Below, one piece after another: positions 18,546 through 27,525 of a stretch of 64,000 bases of DNA (position 1 is its first letter; each line of letters starts with the position of its first letter). The DNA comes from Actibacterium naphthalenivorans (GTDB taxonomy: Bacteria > Pseudomonadota > Alphaproteobacteria > Rhodobacterales > Rhodobacteraceae). The position numbers were made by a program, and so were the translations under genes. The stretch spans positions 1,426,001 to 1,490,000 of the forward strand of contig NZ_JACIEQ010000001.1 in assembly GCF_014196965.1 (NCBI RefSeq), read 5' to 3'. The notes beneath the pieces were generated by a model. That model worked only from the letters and a program-made list of their open reading frames with translations, ran no database searches and was not told the origin of the DNA.

Positions 18546-18569
18546 CGAAAAGGGGCGCCGAAGCGCCCC
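18546..18569 (-). terminator. Rho-independent terminator of trxA
   Basis: A perfect 7-bp GGGGCGC/GCGCCCC stem with a four-base loop (18552-18569), followed on the minus strand by TTTT. It lies 22 bp after the trxA stop, and also between convergent genes. Confidence 0.8.
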
Positions 18570-18591
18570 GAATTCGCGATGATACATCAGC

Positions 18592-18912
18592 TCAGATCGA
18601 TTCTTCGATCCAGCCTTTCAGCGCGGCCTTGGGCGCGGCGCCGATCTTGTTGGATACAACCTGGCCATCCTTGAACAGGAACAGCGCGGGGATGCCGCGC
18701 ACGCCCATCTGGGCCGGGCTGTCGGGGTTTTCGTCAACGTTTACCTTGACGATCTTGACCTTGCCTTCCATCTCGGCGGCGATCTCTTCAAGCGCGGGGC
18801 CGATCTGTTTGCAGGGGCCGCACCACTCGGCCCAGAAATCCACCACGACGGGGATGTCGGAGGCCTTTACTTCATCGTCGAACGTGGCATCGGTAACGGG
18901 AACGGTTGCCAT
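18592..18912 (-). CDS. trxA: Thioredoxin
   Basis: 106 residues with the active site [12 protein letters not shown] (Cys about 32 and 35), the cis-Pro region [12 protein letters not shown], and the usual length. General cytosolic disulfide reductase. It is the last gene of the leftward addB-addA-trxA series, 57 bp after the addA stop, and is followed by a strong terminator. Confidence 0.97.
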   Translation of the reverse strand: MATVPVTDATFDDEVKASDIPVVVDFWAEWCGPCKQIGPALEEIAAEMEGKVKIVKVNVDENPDSPAQMGVRGIPALFLFKDGQVVSNKIGAAPKAALKGWIEESI

Positions 18913-18969
18913 GAGTGTTCTCCTTGGAATCTCGGTTGCCCTGAAAACTATGGAGCCACCCGGGCCCCG

Positions 18970-21900
18970 TCAAGATGTCGTCGCCCGGCCAAGCGCAGAA
19001 GCAACAAGTTGTGATGGCAGGGGCATCAGCTCTGCGCTGCGCGTCCACAGGATAGCGGTTTCCACGATTTTGTCCGGATAGATCCGCGCCAGCGCCGCCG
19101 CATAGGCGCCCATCTGCCGAAGGATGCCTTCGGGCACGTCTTCGGGCCGCTTCGGCACCAGCGCGTTGGATTTGTAATCCACCGCCAGAACGCGGTCGGC
19201 TCCGACGATCAGCCGGTCGATGGCACCCTGAATACGCCTTCCGTCAAGCTCGGGAAGCGCGGCGGTGATCTCGACCTCTGTGAGCGCGCTTTCGACAAAC
19301 AGAGTGGCCAGCGCCGGCGCGGTCAGAACAGTCTCTGTTTCCGCCAAAATCGCGGCCAACTCCTCTGGCGCGCAGGGCGTTTCATCGCCTGACAGCAAGG
19401 TCTCGGCGGTGTCGCGCCAGACGGCACGGTCGAAGGCGGGAAGGTGTTCCAGCAACAGATGCAGGCGTGTGCCGCGCAGCTTCGCCGCCTCCTCGCTCAG
19501 CCCGGCCGCCTCGCCCGCGACGATCTTGGCCCCGCCCAGATCGGAGGGCGACAGCGGCGCGGGCGGCTTTTCCGGTACGGCCGCGCGCTGGCGGGCCCAG
19601 AGCGGCAAGGCCGGCGCGGGTGGTTCGGTTTCGTCGGCGGCGCCGACGCCGGCCATATGCCAATCGCCGGTTTCCAGCCGCAGCCCGTCGCCAAAGGGAA
19701 AACGGAAGACACCCGCCCCGGCGCGGGTCATCCCCGCCTTGATCTGATCGTACCAGCTTTCGCCCTTGCCAAGATCGCCGGCGGCGCAGGTGATCAGCCA
19801 TTGTTCGGCTCGGGTCATGGCGACGTAGAGCAGCCGCTGCCGTTCCTCTTCCTGCCGGGCGATCAGATGGTCGCGGGCCTCTGTGATCATCTGCGGGCTG
19901 TCGTCTTTTCCGGTCTTCCAAAGCGGCAGACCGCCGGGGCCTTGCAGCACCTCATCCTGAACCCGGACGTCGCGCTTGCCGGTGTCGGGCAGGATGACGA
20001 TCGGCGCCTCCAGCCCCTTGGAGCCATGAACGGTCATCACGCGTATGCGGTTGCCCGCACTGTCAAGCTGGCGCTTGATCTCGACCTCGTCACGGGCCAG
20101 CCAGCTTAGAAAACCCGTCAGGCTCGGCACCTCCATCCGCTCGTAGGCCAGCGCCTGCGACAGCAGCGCGTCGATACCATCCTCGGCCTCTTCGCCCAGC
20201 CGCGCGATCAGCCGCCGCCGCCCGTCATAGCGGGTTAGGATGCGTTCGATCAGATCATAGGGGCGCAGGAAATCGGCGTCGCCCATCAGGGCGTCGAGCA
20301 TCGAAAACGTCTCTGTATAACCGTCTTTCCGGTTTCGGAGCGTGGCCCAAAGGTATTTCTCGGCCCGTCCGGCGGACAGATCATAGATTGCGCTCTCGTC
20401 CCAGCCGAACAATGGCGAGCGCAGCGCGCAGGCCAGCGAAAGGCTGTCTTCCGGCGTGGCGAGGAAGGACAGAAGCGCGCTCAGATCCTTGACCGCCAGC
20501 TCGCCGCCGATCTTCAGACGGTCGGCCCCGGCGATGGGCAGGCCCTCGGCCTTGCAGGCACGGATGATCTCGTGAAACAGGCCAGAGCGTCGCTGCACCA
20601 GGATCAGGAAATCCCCGGCGCGCACCGGGCGGCGCCGGCTCTCGCCGCCCTCCTCTTCCCACAGGGTTTCGCCGCTTTGGATCATCCGGCCGATTTCAGC
20701 GGCCACGCGTGCGGCAAGACGCACAGTGTGATGTTCCGGCGCGGGCGTATCGACCGGATCGGTCCAGTGCGGCTTTTCCGGGTCGGGCGATTTGTCGATC
20801 ACCGGCCACAGATCCACCCGGCCCGGCATCTGGTCGCGGAACGCGCGATGCGTCACCTCATTGCCGAGACCCTTGCGCGCATTTTCCTGAAAGGTGCAAT
20901 CCACCGTTCGCAGGATCGCCCCCGACGACCGGAACGAAAACTCGAGCAGCAGTTCCTGCAGCGGGTCCGCGACATCCTGCAACCTGCCGGAAAACTGATC
21001 GCGCATCCGGTCGAACCCGTCGGGATCGGCGCCCTGGAAGGAATAGATCGACTGTTTCTTGTCTCCGACCACGAAGATCGTGCGGCGAACGTCCGCCCGC
21101 GCGCCCTTGCCAGAGGTGATTTCCTGCGCCAGCAGGTCGATAATTTCCCATTGCACGGGGCTGGTATCCTGCGCCTCGTCCACCAGAATGTGGTCGATGC
21201 CGCCGTCCAGCCGGTACAGCACCCATTCGGCGACGCCGGGATCGGTCAGCAGGTCACGCGCCTTGAGGATCAGATCGTCGAAATCGAGCCATCCGTGGCG
21301 CAGTTTCGCCGCCGCGTATTCGGGCAGAAACTCTGCGGCGAACCGGTGCAGGGCCAGCGTCTTTTCCGCCGCCGCCAGCGCCACCCGCCGTTCACGCGCC
21401 GCCTCGACACGCGCCATGAGAGCATCGAGCTCGGGCATGATATCCGGGCAAGCCGCCTGCGTTGCCTTGGTCGGAAAAGAGCCGATCTTTGCCGAATAGG
21501 GCGATTTCGCGCCGCGTCCCGTCAGAAACATACCTTCGAGCAGGGCAAGCGCCTGATGATCGAGAGCGCCGCCGCCCAGAGCGGCAAGCTTGTCGGCCGC
21601 CTTCACGTCATTGGCAGAGCCACCGCGCAAGGCCGCGATCAGCCGGGCAATCAACGCCGCCTCGCCGCCAAGGAAAACCGCGCGGTTCAACTCACCCGCG
21701 GAATAGCCGGGCGGCAGGCCGAACTGCGCCCAGATCGCGGCTGCATCGGCAGCGCCGGGGAACAGGTTGCGGTGTTTGGCGATCTCTTCGGTCAGCCGGG
21801 CGAGATCATCGCCGGTATACCATCGCGCGATCCCGTCAAAGGCCACCGGGTTGGGGCCGTCGGCAAGCGTTTCAACGATCTCTTCGCGCAGGTGCCGCGC

Positions 21901-22353
21901 GGCGCGGTCATCCATTTCGACAAACTGCGGCGAAACGCCGGCCTCTAGCGGGAAACGCCGCAAAAGAGAGGCACAGAAGGAATGGATGGTCTGAATCTTC
22001 AGCCCGCCGGGGGTTTCGATGGCACGCGCGAACAGCCGCCGCGCCCGGCGCAGCACATCATCATCAAGGCTCTGATCCGTCCCGAGCGTGCGCAGTTTGC
22101 GCCGCAGCGCATCCTCTTCGAGCATCGCCCATTCGCCCAGCCGCCGGAACAACCGGTTCTGCATCTCGCTGGCGGCGGCCTTGGTATAGGTCAGGCACAG
22201 GATGTGCTGCGGCAGCACCTCGCTCAGCAACAGCCGCGCCACCCGGTCGGTCAGCACCCGGGTCTTGCCGGAGCCCGCATTTGCCGACAACCAGGTCGAG
22301 GTATCGGGGTCGGCCGCCTGCACCTGCCGTTCCGTTGCCGCGTCGCGGATCAT
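18970..22353 (-). CDS. addA: AddA: double-strand-break repair helicase-nuclease (alphaproteobacterial type)
   Basis: 1,127 residues from the ATG at 22353, which overlaps the addB stop as ATGA. UvrD-type helicase: motif I SANAGSGKTRVLTDRV (about 24), motif II HILVDEAQDTSPVQWEI (about 396), motif III VGDKKQSIYSFQGADP, motif VI LLYVAMTRAEQWL near 835. The C-terminal RecB-family nuclease has VLAVDYKSN (about 1075), with the D-x-K catalytic core. With AddB it resects double-strand ends and loads RecA, the functional counterpart of RecBCD. Confidence 0.96.
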   Translation of the reverse strand: MIRDAATERQVQAADPDTSTWLSANAGSGKTRVLTDRVARLLLSEVLPQHILCLTYTKAAASEMQNRLFRRLGEWAMLEEDALRRKLRTLGTDQSLDDDVLRRARRLFARAIETPGGLKIQTIHSFCASLLRRFPLEAGVSPQFVEMDDRAARHLREEIVETLADGPNPVAFDGIARWYTGDDLARLTEEIAKHRNLFPGAADAAAIWAQFGLPPGYSAGELNRAVFLGGEAALIARLIAALRGGSANDVKAADKLAALGGGALDHQALALLEGMFLTGRGAKSPYSAKIGSFPTKATQAACPDIMPELDALMARVEAARERRVALAAAEKTLALHRFAAEFLPEYAAAKLRHGWLDFDDLILKARDLLTDPGVAEWVLYRLDGGIDHILVDEAQDTSPVQWEIIDLLAQEITSGKGARADVRRTIFVVGDKKQSIYSFQGADPDGFDRMRDQFSGRLQDVADPLQELLLEFSFRSSGAILRTVDCTFQENARKGLGNEVTHRAFRDQMPGRVDLWPVIDKSPDPEKPHWTDPVDTPAPEHHTVRLAARVAAEIGRMIQSGETLWEEEGGESRRRPVRAGDFLILVQRRSGLFHEIIRACKAEGLPIAGADRLKIGGELAVKDLSALLSFLATPEDSLSLACALRSPLFGWDESAIYDLSAGRAEKYLWATLRNRKDGYTETFSMLDALMGDADFLRPYDLIERILTRYDGRRRLIARLGEEAEDGIDALLSQALAYERMEVPSLTGFLSWLARDEVEIKRQLDSAGNRIRVMTVHGSKGLEAPIVILPDTGKRDVRVQDEVLQGPGGLPLWKTGKDDSPQMITEARDHLIARQEEERQRLLYVAMTRAEQWLITCAAGDLGKGESWYDQIKAGMTRAGAGVFRFPFGDGLRLETGDWHMAGVGAADETEPPAPALPLWARQRAAVPEKPPAPLSPSDLGGAKIVAGEAAGLSEEAAKLRGTRLHLLLEHLPAFDRAVWRDTAETLLSGDETPCAPEELAAILAETETVLTAPALATLFVESALTEVEITAALPELDGRRIQGAIDRLIVGADRVLAVDYKSNALVPKRPEDVPEGILRQMGAYAAALARIYPDKIVETAILWTRSAELMPLPSQLVASALGRATTS

Positions 22354-25283
22354 CGGCCCACCTCCACCGGCTGCGGCGCCTGGCTTTCGTCCCATTCGCC
22401 GTAGCGCGAGAGGTGATCGTAATCGGTAACCTCTTCGCGACTGAAGATGACCCGCCGCGCGGTATATCCCTGATCACGGGCGTGGTATTTTTCGATCAGC
22501 GCGGCAAGATCGGCCCATGTCTCATCCACAAGCCCGTTTTCCAGCGCGTTGACAACGATCTTCGGCGAGGCGCCAAGCCCGATATAGGCGACATGATCCA
22601 CCGGCGCGGGCGCCAGCCCTTCGAACCCGCCGCGTTCGGCCATCGCGGCTTCCAGCAAAAGCTGTTTGTCCAGCTCTTTCATCTGTGCCAGCGTCGGCGG
22701 CGTCCCGGTCTTGTAGTCGTAGATGACCAGCCGCCCGTCATCGCGCTGGTCGATCCGGTCAGCCTCGGCGGTCAGCATGAAACCATCGGGCAGGTGAACC
22801 GCGCCTTTGCGCTCGAGCGCGATCCAATGCGCCTGGGCCTGCCGCTCGGCCTCTCCGGTCAGGAACCAGTCCGCCACCCGCGCCAGCCGCGCCCGCCACA
22901 TCCGCCGCGCGGCGGGCCAGGGCGCATCGCTTTGGAACACCTCGTCGGCAATGGCCAGAAGATCGGCCTTGGCCTGCGCCGGGTCCGGGTTCACGCCGCC
23001 CCGCAACAGCCGTTCGAACACCTTGTGCAGGATGGTGCCGCGCAGCGGGGCGTCGGGTTCCTGCCACAGGGGGTCAAGCGGGTTCAGGTTCAGCACATAG
23101 CGCGCGTAAATCGCATAGGGATCGCGGATAAGCGTCTGAATCCGGGTGACGGAGAGCCGGTTTGGCCGAACGGGCACCGGCGGGCGCGGCGAGGGGCGCG
23201 GTGCGGGATCCCGCCGCGCTTCCGGCTCTTCCAGCGTGGTGGCCAGCGCGAGCCATTCGCGCCCGCGTGCCCGCATCTGCGCCAGCGCCTCTGCACCGTT
23301 CTGGCCGGAAAGACCGTTCAGCAGGTTGGTCAGCCGGTTCAGCCAGCGCGAGGGAACGGTCTCTGCCTCGGCATCGCGGATGGCGCGTGTCAGGAACACT
23401 TCGGGCGCGGCGATGGCCTGTTGAAAATCATGTGCGGCCAGGCCGATACGGCGTTCCGGCAACAATAGCCCCACGTCGCGCCGCATCTCGCGGTTCAGCC
23501 ATGGATCGGGCGGCGGCATCGCGGGCCAGCTTCCTTCGTTCAGCCCGCCGAGAATAACCAGATCGGCCCCCTGCACCCGCGCCTCCAGCGTGCCCCAGAA
23601 CATGATCCTCGGGTGCGGCTGGATCGGGTCATGCACCTCATAGCGGTTCAGGACCGAACGGAACAGGTCGCCATAATCACCGGGGGTCAGCGTGCCGCCA
23701 TGGGGGGCCTCGGCGACGAGATCGGCGACGGCCTTCTGCGCTTCTTTTCCGGCGGGTTTGTCCCACAAATCGCCCGAACCGGCGGCATCGGCGCCGGCCG
23801 CCAGCGCCTCGGCAAGGGTCTGGTGATGGGCGATGTGATCGCAGAGCGGCCGGGGCCCGATATCGGCGAGACCGTCGAGCAGCCCCGCCAGCCAGCGCGC
23901 CCAATCCGCGCGGCCATCGGTGCCCGCCTCGGCCCAGCGAATGAGATCGCTGCCCAGCGGAAACGGCAGCCCGACGCGGCGGACATGCAGCTCCAGCTCG
24001 CGCGTCCACAGAAGATGCGGGCCGCGCAACCCCTTGGACGAACTTGTCAGCGGATGTTTGAGCAGCGCCAGCAGCGCCTCGGCCGTGAGCCGCTGACCGA
24101 AAAGCGCCGCGACGTGGCGCAGGAAACGCCCCGGCGCCGAAAGCTGAAGCGGCAACCCGGCGCTATCATCCGGTTCGATCCCCCAGCGATCAAGCGCGGC
24201 GGTCACCTGCCGGGTCAGCATCCGGTCGGGCGTGATCAGCGCGGCGGTCACGCCGTCTTCGGCCGCCTGGCGCAGGCGCAGCGCAATCGACAGCGCCTCG
24301 GCCCGTGGCGAGGGCGCCTCGATCAGGGTCATCCGCGCCGTTGCGGTATCGACCCCGTGCAGATTGCGCCCCTCATCAAGCCATTGATCGGTAACCGGCG
24401 CAGGGCGCAGCGCAAGCGAAATCAGGCGGTTTCGTGTCGGATTCGCCGGGCGGGCCGTATCGTTCCAACAGCGCACGTCCGCAGGCTTCGTGCCCATCGC
24501 CTCTGTCAGCTTGCGGAACCGGAACTGGGGATGATCCTCGGCCGTCATCGCATCATCCATGGCAGACCAGACGCTTTCGGGCTGATCGAAATCGAACCCG
24601 GGCAGCACCACCGCCCCCTGCGGCAGCCGCGCCACGGCTTCCATGAAAAGCGCGGTCGCCCCGCGCGACCCGGTGGAGCCGGCGACGATCACCGGATGCG
24701 AGGGCGGCGCGACCTGCCAAAGCCGGGCCAGACGTTCCGCGGCCAGCCTGCTGTGTGCCTCCTTGTCCAGCGCATCGTCGCCGAAGAAGCGGTCGACGAT
24801 CGAAAGGAAACGGCGTGTCCGTTCCCAATGGGCGGAGAGATGCGACAGGTCGAGCTCTTGCAGGGCCCTGGGCGGAACGCCTTCGCCCTGCATTTCGTCC
24901 ATCAGCGCGGCAAGGCTGTCGGAAAGATCATAGATCGCGGCGCTGGGCGCAAGATCGGGCTGGCGCTGCAACAGCCCCGCCACAAGCTGGCTGAGTTCAA
25001 GCCGCCGGCGCAGCGCGGAGACCGGTGGCGGCAGATCGGCCATCGTGGCGCCCTGCCCCAGTTCGCTGACAAGGCGGATACGCGGCAGCAGGCGCGGCGG
25101 GCCTTCGGCGAACAGGGCGATCAGCCGGCGCTGCATCCGCCGCGTGTTCACATAGATTTCGACCCGGGCCCAGTCTTCCGGCGGATGCTCGGACAGTCTC
25201 TGTTCCAGCCCGATCAGTAATTCGCGCGGAAAGTCCGTTCCGGGCGGCAGGCCAAAGATCCGGGGGCCGGGCCGGTCAAACAT
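22350..25283 (-). CDS. addB: AddB: double-strand-break repair nuclease subunit
   Basis: 977 residues from the ATG at 25283, which overlaps the murU stop by eight bases. The N-terminal inactivated helicase-like region includes PVIVAGSTGSRGATALFMEA. The C-terminal nuclease has LVIYDYKTGTPPT (about 868) with the catalytic D-x-K. No set of four cysteines flanks the nuclease, so the Fe-S cluster of Bacillus-type AddB seems absent. It partners AddA, which overlaps its 3' end. The position between murU and addA is common in alphaproteobacteria. Confidence 0.95.
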   Translation of the reverse strand: MFDRPGPRIFGLPPGTDFPRELLIGLEQRLSEHPPEDWARVEIYVNTRRMQRRLIALFAEGPPRLLPRIRLVSELGQGATMADLPPPVSALRRRLELSQLVAGLLQRQPDLAPSAAIYDLSDSLAALMDEMQGEGVPPRALQELDLSHLSAHWERTRRFLSIVDRFFGDDALDKEAHSRLAAERLARLWQVAPPSHPVIVAGSTGSRGATALFMEAVARLPQGAVVLPGFDFDQPESVWSAMDDAMTAEDHPQFRFRKLTEAMGTKPADVRCWNDTARPANPTRNRLISLALRPAPVTDQWLDEGRNLHGVDTATARMTLIEAPSPRAEALSIALRLRQAAEDGVTAALITPDRMLTRQVTAALDRWGIEPDDSAGLPLQLSAPGRFLRHVAALFGQRLTAEALLALLKHPLTSSSKGLRGPHLLWTRELELHVRRVGLPFPLGSDLIRWAEAGTDGRADWARWLAGLLDGLADIGPRPLCDHIAHHQTLAEALAAGADAAGSGDLWDKPAGKEAQKAVADLVAEAPHGGTLTPGDYGDLFRSVLNRYEVHDPIQPHPRIMFWGTLEARVQGADLVILGGLNEGSWPAMPPPDPWLNREMRRDVGLLLPERRIGLAAHDFQQAIAAPEVFLTRAIRDAEAETVPSRWLNRLTNLLNGLSGQNGAEALAQMRARGREWLALATTLEEPEARRDPAPRPSPRPPVPVRPNRLSVTRIQTLIRDPYAIYARYVLNLNPLDPLWQEPDAPLRGTILHKVFERLLRGGVNPDPAQAKADLLAIADEVFQSDAPWPAARRMWRARLARVADWFLTGEAERQAQAHWIALERKGAVHLPDGFMLTAEADRIDQRDDGRLVIYDYKTGTPPTLAQMKELDKQLLLEAAMAERGGFEGLAPAPVDHVAYIGLGASPKIVVNALENGLVDETWADLAALIEKYHARDQGYTARRVIFSREEVTDYDHLSRYGEWDESQAPQPVEVGR

Positions 25284-25974
25284 TGCCGGGCTCTGACAGC
25301 ATGGCCTCGGCAAGGGGTATCCCTTCGGGCGTGCCCACATCGCACCATCCGCCGTCGTGAACGACGCCGAAAATCCGTTCGTCCAGCAGCATGGCATCCC
25401 ACAGCAGGTTCAGCGAAAACGCCTCTTCCGGCACGGTTTTCAACCCTTCGGTGCGGATGATCTGGGCGCCGGTATAGATCAGCCCCGGCCCGCGCGTCAG
25501 ATGCCCGCCCTCGCCCAGCATGAAATCACCCGCGCCGGAATGGCCCACGGCCCGTTCGCGCGGCGCCAGCAGCAGCAGCGCATCCATGCGCGCCGGATCC
25601 CAGGCGTTTGCAAGCTGTGCCAGCGCATTTGCGCCGGTCCAGACGGCATCGGTGTTCAGCGTGAAAACCGGCCCGTCCCCCAGCAGCGGCAGCGCCTTGC
25701 GAAGCCCGCCGCCGGTGTCGAGGATCTCGGGCTGCTCATCCGAGATCGCGATATCGGTGCGGCCTTCGAGATGCGTCTTTACCTGTTCGGCCTTGTAATG
25801 CGTGTTCACGACCACCCGCCGCACCCCGGCCCCCGCCGCCTGTGCCAGCGCGTGGTCGATCAGGGGGCGCCCGCCAACCTGGATCAGCGGCTTCGGGCAT
25901 TCGGCTGTCAGCATCCCCATGCGGGTGCCGAAGCCTGCCGCGAACAGCATCAGTGCGTCGGGGCTGTCATGCAT
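25276..25974 (-). CDS. murU: N-acetylmuramate alpha-1-phosphate uridylyltransferase (MurU-like nucleotidyltransferase)
   Basis: 232 residues from the ATG at 25974 (MHDSPDALMLFAAGFGTRM), overlapping the amgK 3' end by 25 bp. The signature LFAAGFGTRMGMLTAECPKP with PLIQVGGRPLIDHAL defines a sugar-1-phosphate nucleotidyltransferase; FTLNTDAVW supplies the metal-binding acidic region. Pairing with an AmgK-like kinase points to MurU, which makes UDP-MurNAc from MurNAc-1-phosphate in the fosfomycin-bypassing recycling route. A mannose-1-phosphate guanylyltransferase function is the alternative. Confidence 0.87.
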   Translation of the reverse strand: MHDSPDALMLFAAGFGTRMGMLTAECPKPLIQVGGRPLIDHALAQAAGAGVRRVVVNTHYKAEQVKTHLEGRTDIAISDEQPEILDTGGGLRKALPLLGDGPVFTLNTDAVWTGANALAQLANAWDPARMDALLLLAPRERAVGHSGAGDFMLGEGGHLTRGPGLIYTGAQIIRTEGLKTVPEEAFSLNLLWDAMLLDERIFGVVHDGGWCDVGTPEGIPLAEAMLSEPGNV

Positions 25975-26981
25975 TTTTCCCTGATCCTTTGTGATATCGC
26001 CGCCGTCACCGGCGGAAGCAGCGTTTCGACCTTCCGGCGCAGCGGTGCAAGCCCCGGATGCGCAAGATCGTTCATCAGATGCGCCCAGACCCGCGGCAAC
26101 AGATCTATATAGTGCGGCTTGCCATCCCGCACGCAAAGCCGGGCAAAAACGCCGATGATGCGCAGGTTGCGCTGGGCGCCAAGCGCGGCAAAAGCCATGC
26201 GGAACCGCGCCTCGTCCTGCCCCGTGGCGGTGATATAGCGCGTCAGCATTGCGGCCTGCAATGCGGGGGGCACGTCGCGGCGCGCGTCTTCGAGCAGGGA
26301 TACCAGATCATAGGCCGGGTGCCCGGCCATCGCATCCTGAAAATCGAGAAGCCCGACCCGCGCGATGCCCTCCCGCTGTGGCAGCCAAAGCAGGTTTTCG
26401 GCATGATAGTCGCGCTGAATCAACACTGGTGTGAAGGGTTCCATTGCGGCCAGAATCGTCTCGAACACAGCGCAAAACGCGTCTCTTTCGGCCAGACTGA
26501 CAGGCGCGCCGGTTGCGGCGGGAACATACCAGTCCAGCGCGAGCGCGGCCAGATTGGCCATGGTCGGCGGGTCGTAAACCGCAAGATCACCTGGCGTGGT
26601 ATGCTGGTGGAGTGCGACCAGAAGATCGGTCGCGGCGGTGTAAAGCTGCTCTTCGATCTGCGGCGCGGCCGGTATCGCGCGGGCGAAGAGATCGTCGCCC
26701 AGATCCTCGAGCAGAAGAAATCCGGCGGTCGCATCTTCGGCCAGAATCCGCGGGGCGCTCAACCCGAGCGAGGTCAGGTGGCGCGCCACCCGAATGAAGG
26801 GCCGGACATCCTCGCCCTTGTCCGGCGGGGCATCCATCAGCACAGCGCGGGTACCGGAAACCGGATCGGTCAGCCGGTCATACCTGCGGTTCGACGCGTC
26901 CCCGGCAAGCACATCGCGCCGGGCCGCGCCCCATCCGGCCGCTGCGACGAAAGCCGTTGCAAGTGCTTGCCGGTCAGTCAT
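25950..26981 (-). CDS. amgK: Anomeric MurNAc/GlcNAc kinase (AmgK-like, aminoglycoside phosphotransferase fold)
   Basis: 343 residues from the ATG at 26981, eight bases after an AAAGG core; an ATG two codons upstream is too close to it. The phosphotransferase fold shows ASNRRYDRL, then the catalytic loop LIQRDYHAENLLW and the metal-binding LLDFQDAMAGHPAYDLVSLLEDARRDV in two adjacent motifs. AmgK phosphorylates the anomeric position of MurNAc or GlcNAc for MurU. It overlaps both tsaE (eight bases) and murU, so translation is likely coupled. Often annotated only as a phosphotransferase. Confidence 0.87.
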   Translation of the reverse strand: MTDRQALATAFVAAAGWGAARRDVLAGDASNRRYDRLTDPVSGTRAVLMDAPPDKGEDVRPFIRVARHLTSLGLSAPRILAEDATAGFLLLEDLGDDLFARAIPAAPQIEEQLYTAATDLLVALHQHTTPGDLAVYDPPTMANLAALALDWYVPAATGAPVSLAERDAFCAVFETILAAMEPFTPVLIQRDYHAENLLWLPQREGIARVGLLDFQDAMAGHPAYDLVSLLEDARRDVPPALQAAMLTRYITATGQDEARFRMAFAALGAQRNLRIIGVFARLCVRDGKPHYIDLLPRVWAHLMNDLAHPGLAPLRRKVETLLPPVTAAISQRIREKCMTAPTH

Positions 26982-27483
26982 TCGCATTCGCCTTTAGCAG
27001 GGGGCTCAGCCGTTCGTGCCAGTGCGGGTCGGTGGCGGTGATGCAGACATGGCGGGCGTCGGGCGCCTCTGCCTGCGAAAACCGCAGGTGCAGCGCGTTC
27101 GGCGGGGCAAGATCGCCCAGCCGGTCGGGCCATTCGACGAGGCAGATGGCGGTTTCGAACGCCTCTTCGAGCCCAAGCTCCAGCACCTCGTCGACATGGG
27201 TCAGGCGGTAAAGATCGCTGTGCCAGATTTCCAGCCCGCCGGCATCGTAGGTTTGCACCAGCGTGAAGGTCGGTGAGGGAACATCCTCGACCGTGCCCGC
27301 GCGGGCCAGCAGAAACTGGATAAGGGCGCGCGCGAAATGGGTCTTTCCGGCGCCGATCGGACCTTCCAGAAGCAACACATCGCCGGGGGCCAGAACCGGC
27401 GCGATCCGCTGCGCGAGATTGGCCGTCGCCGCCTCGGAACCGAGGGTCAGGTTGGTGGAAAACGGCGCGGGACTGTCAGACAT
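26974..27483 (-). CDS. tsaE: tRNA t6A biosynthesis ATPase TsaE
   Basis: 169 residues. P-loop LLLEGPIGAGKTHFARALI (about 38-56), then VPSPTFTLVQTY and IWHSDLYRL, and VEWPDRLG near 117: the complete TsaE pattern. TsaE is the ATPase partner of the TsaB-TsaD complex in threonylcarbamoyladenosine formation at A37 of ANN-reading tRNAs; tsaD is also in this window (37767-38864). It lies 42 bases after the PAS gene. Confidence 0.95.
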   Translation of the reverse strand: MSDSPAPFSTNLTLGSEAATANLAQRIAPVLAPGDVLLLEGPIGAGKTHFARALIQFLLARAGTVEDVPSPTFTLVQTYDAGGLEIWHSDLYRLTHVDEVLELGLEEAFETAICLVEWPDRLGDLAPPNALHLRFSQAEAPDARHVCITATDPHWHERLSPLLKANAND

Positions 27484-27525
27484 GGCGCCAGTTTTAACGC
27501 CCCGTGGCGGACCCGCAAGGGGGGT

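Noticed and set aside
20572-25220. Several 450-670 codon + strand frames opposite addA and addB
   Set aside because: They are codon-bias shadows of the two long repair genes, which have all their helicase and nuclease motifs.
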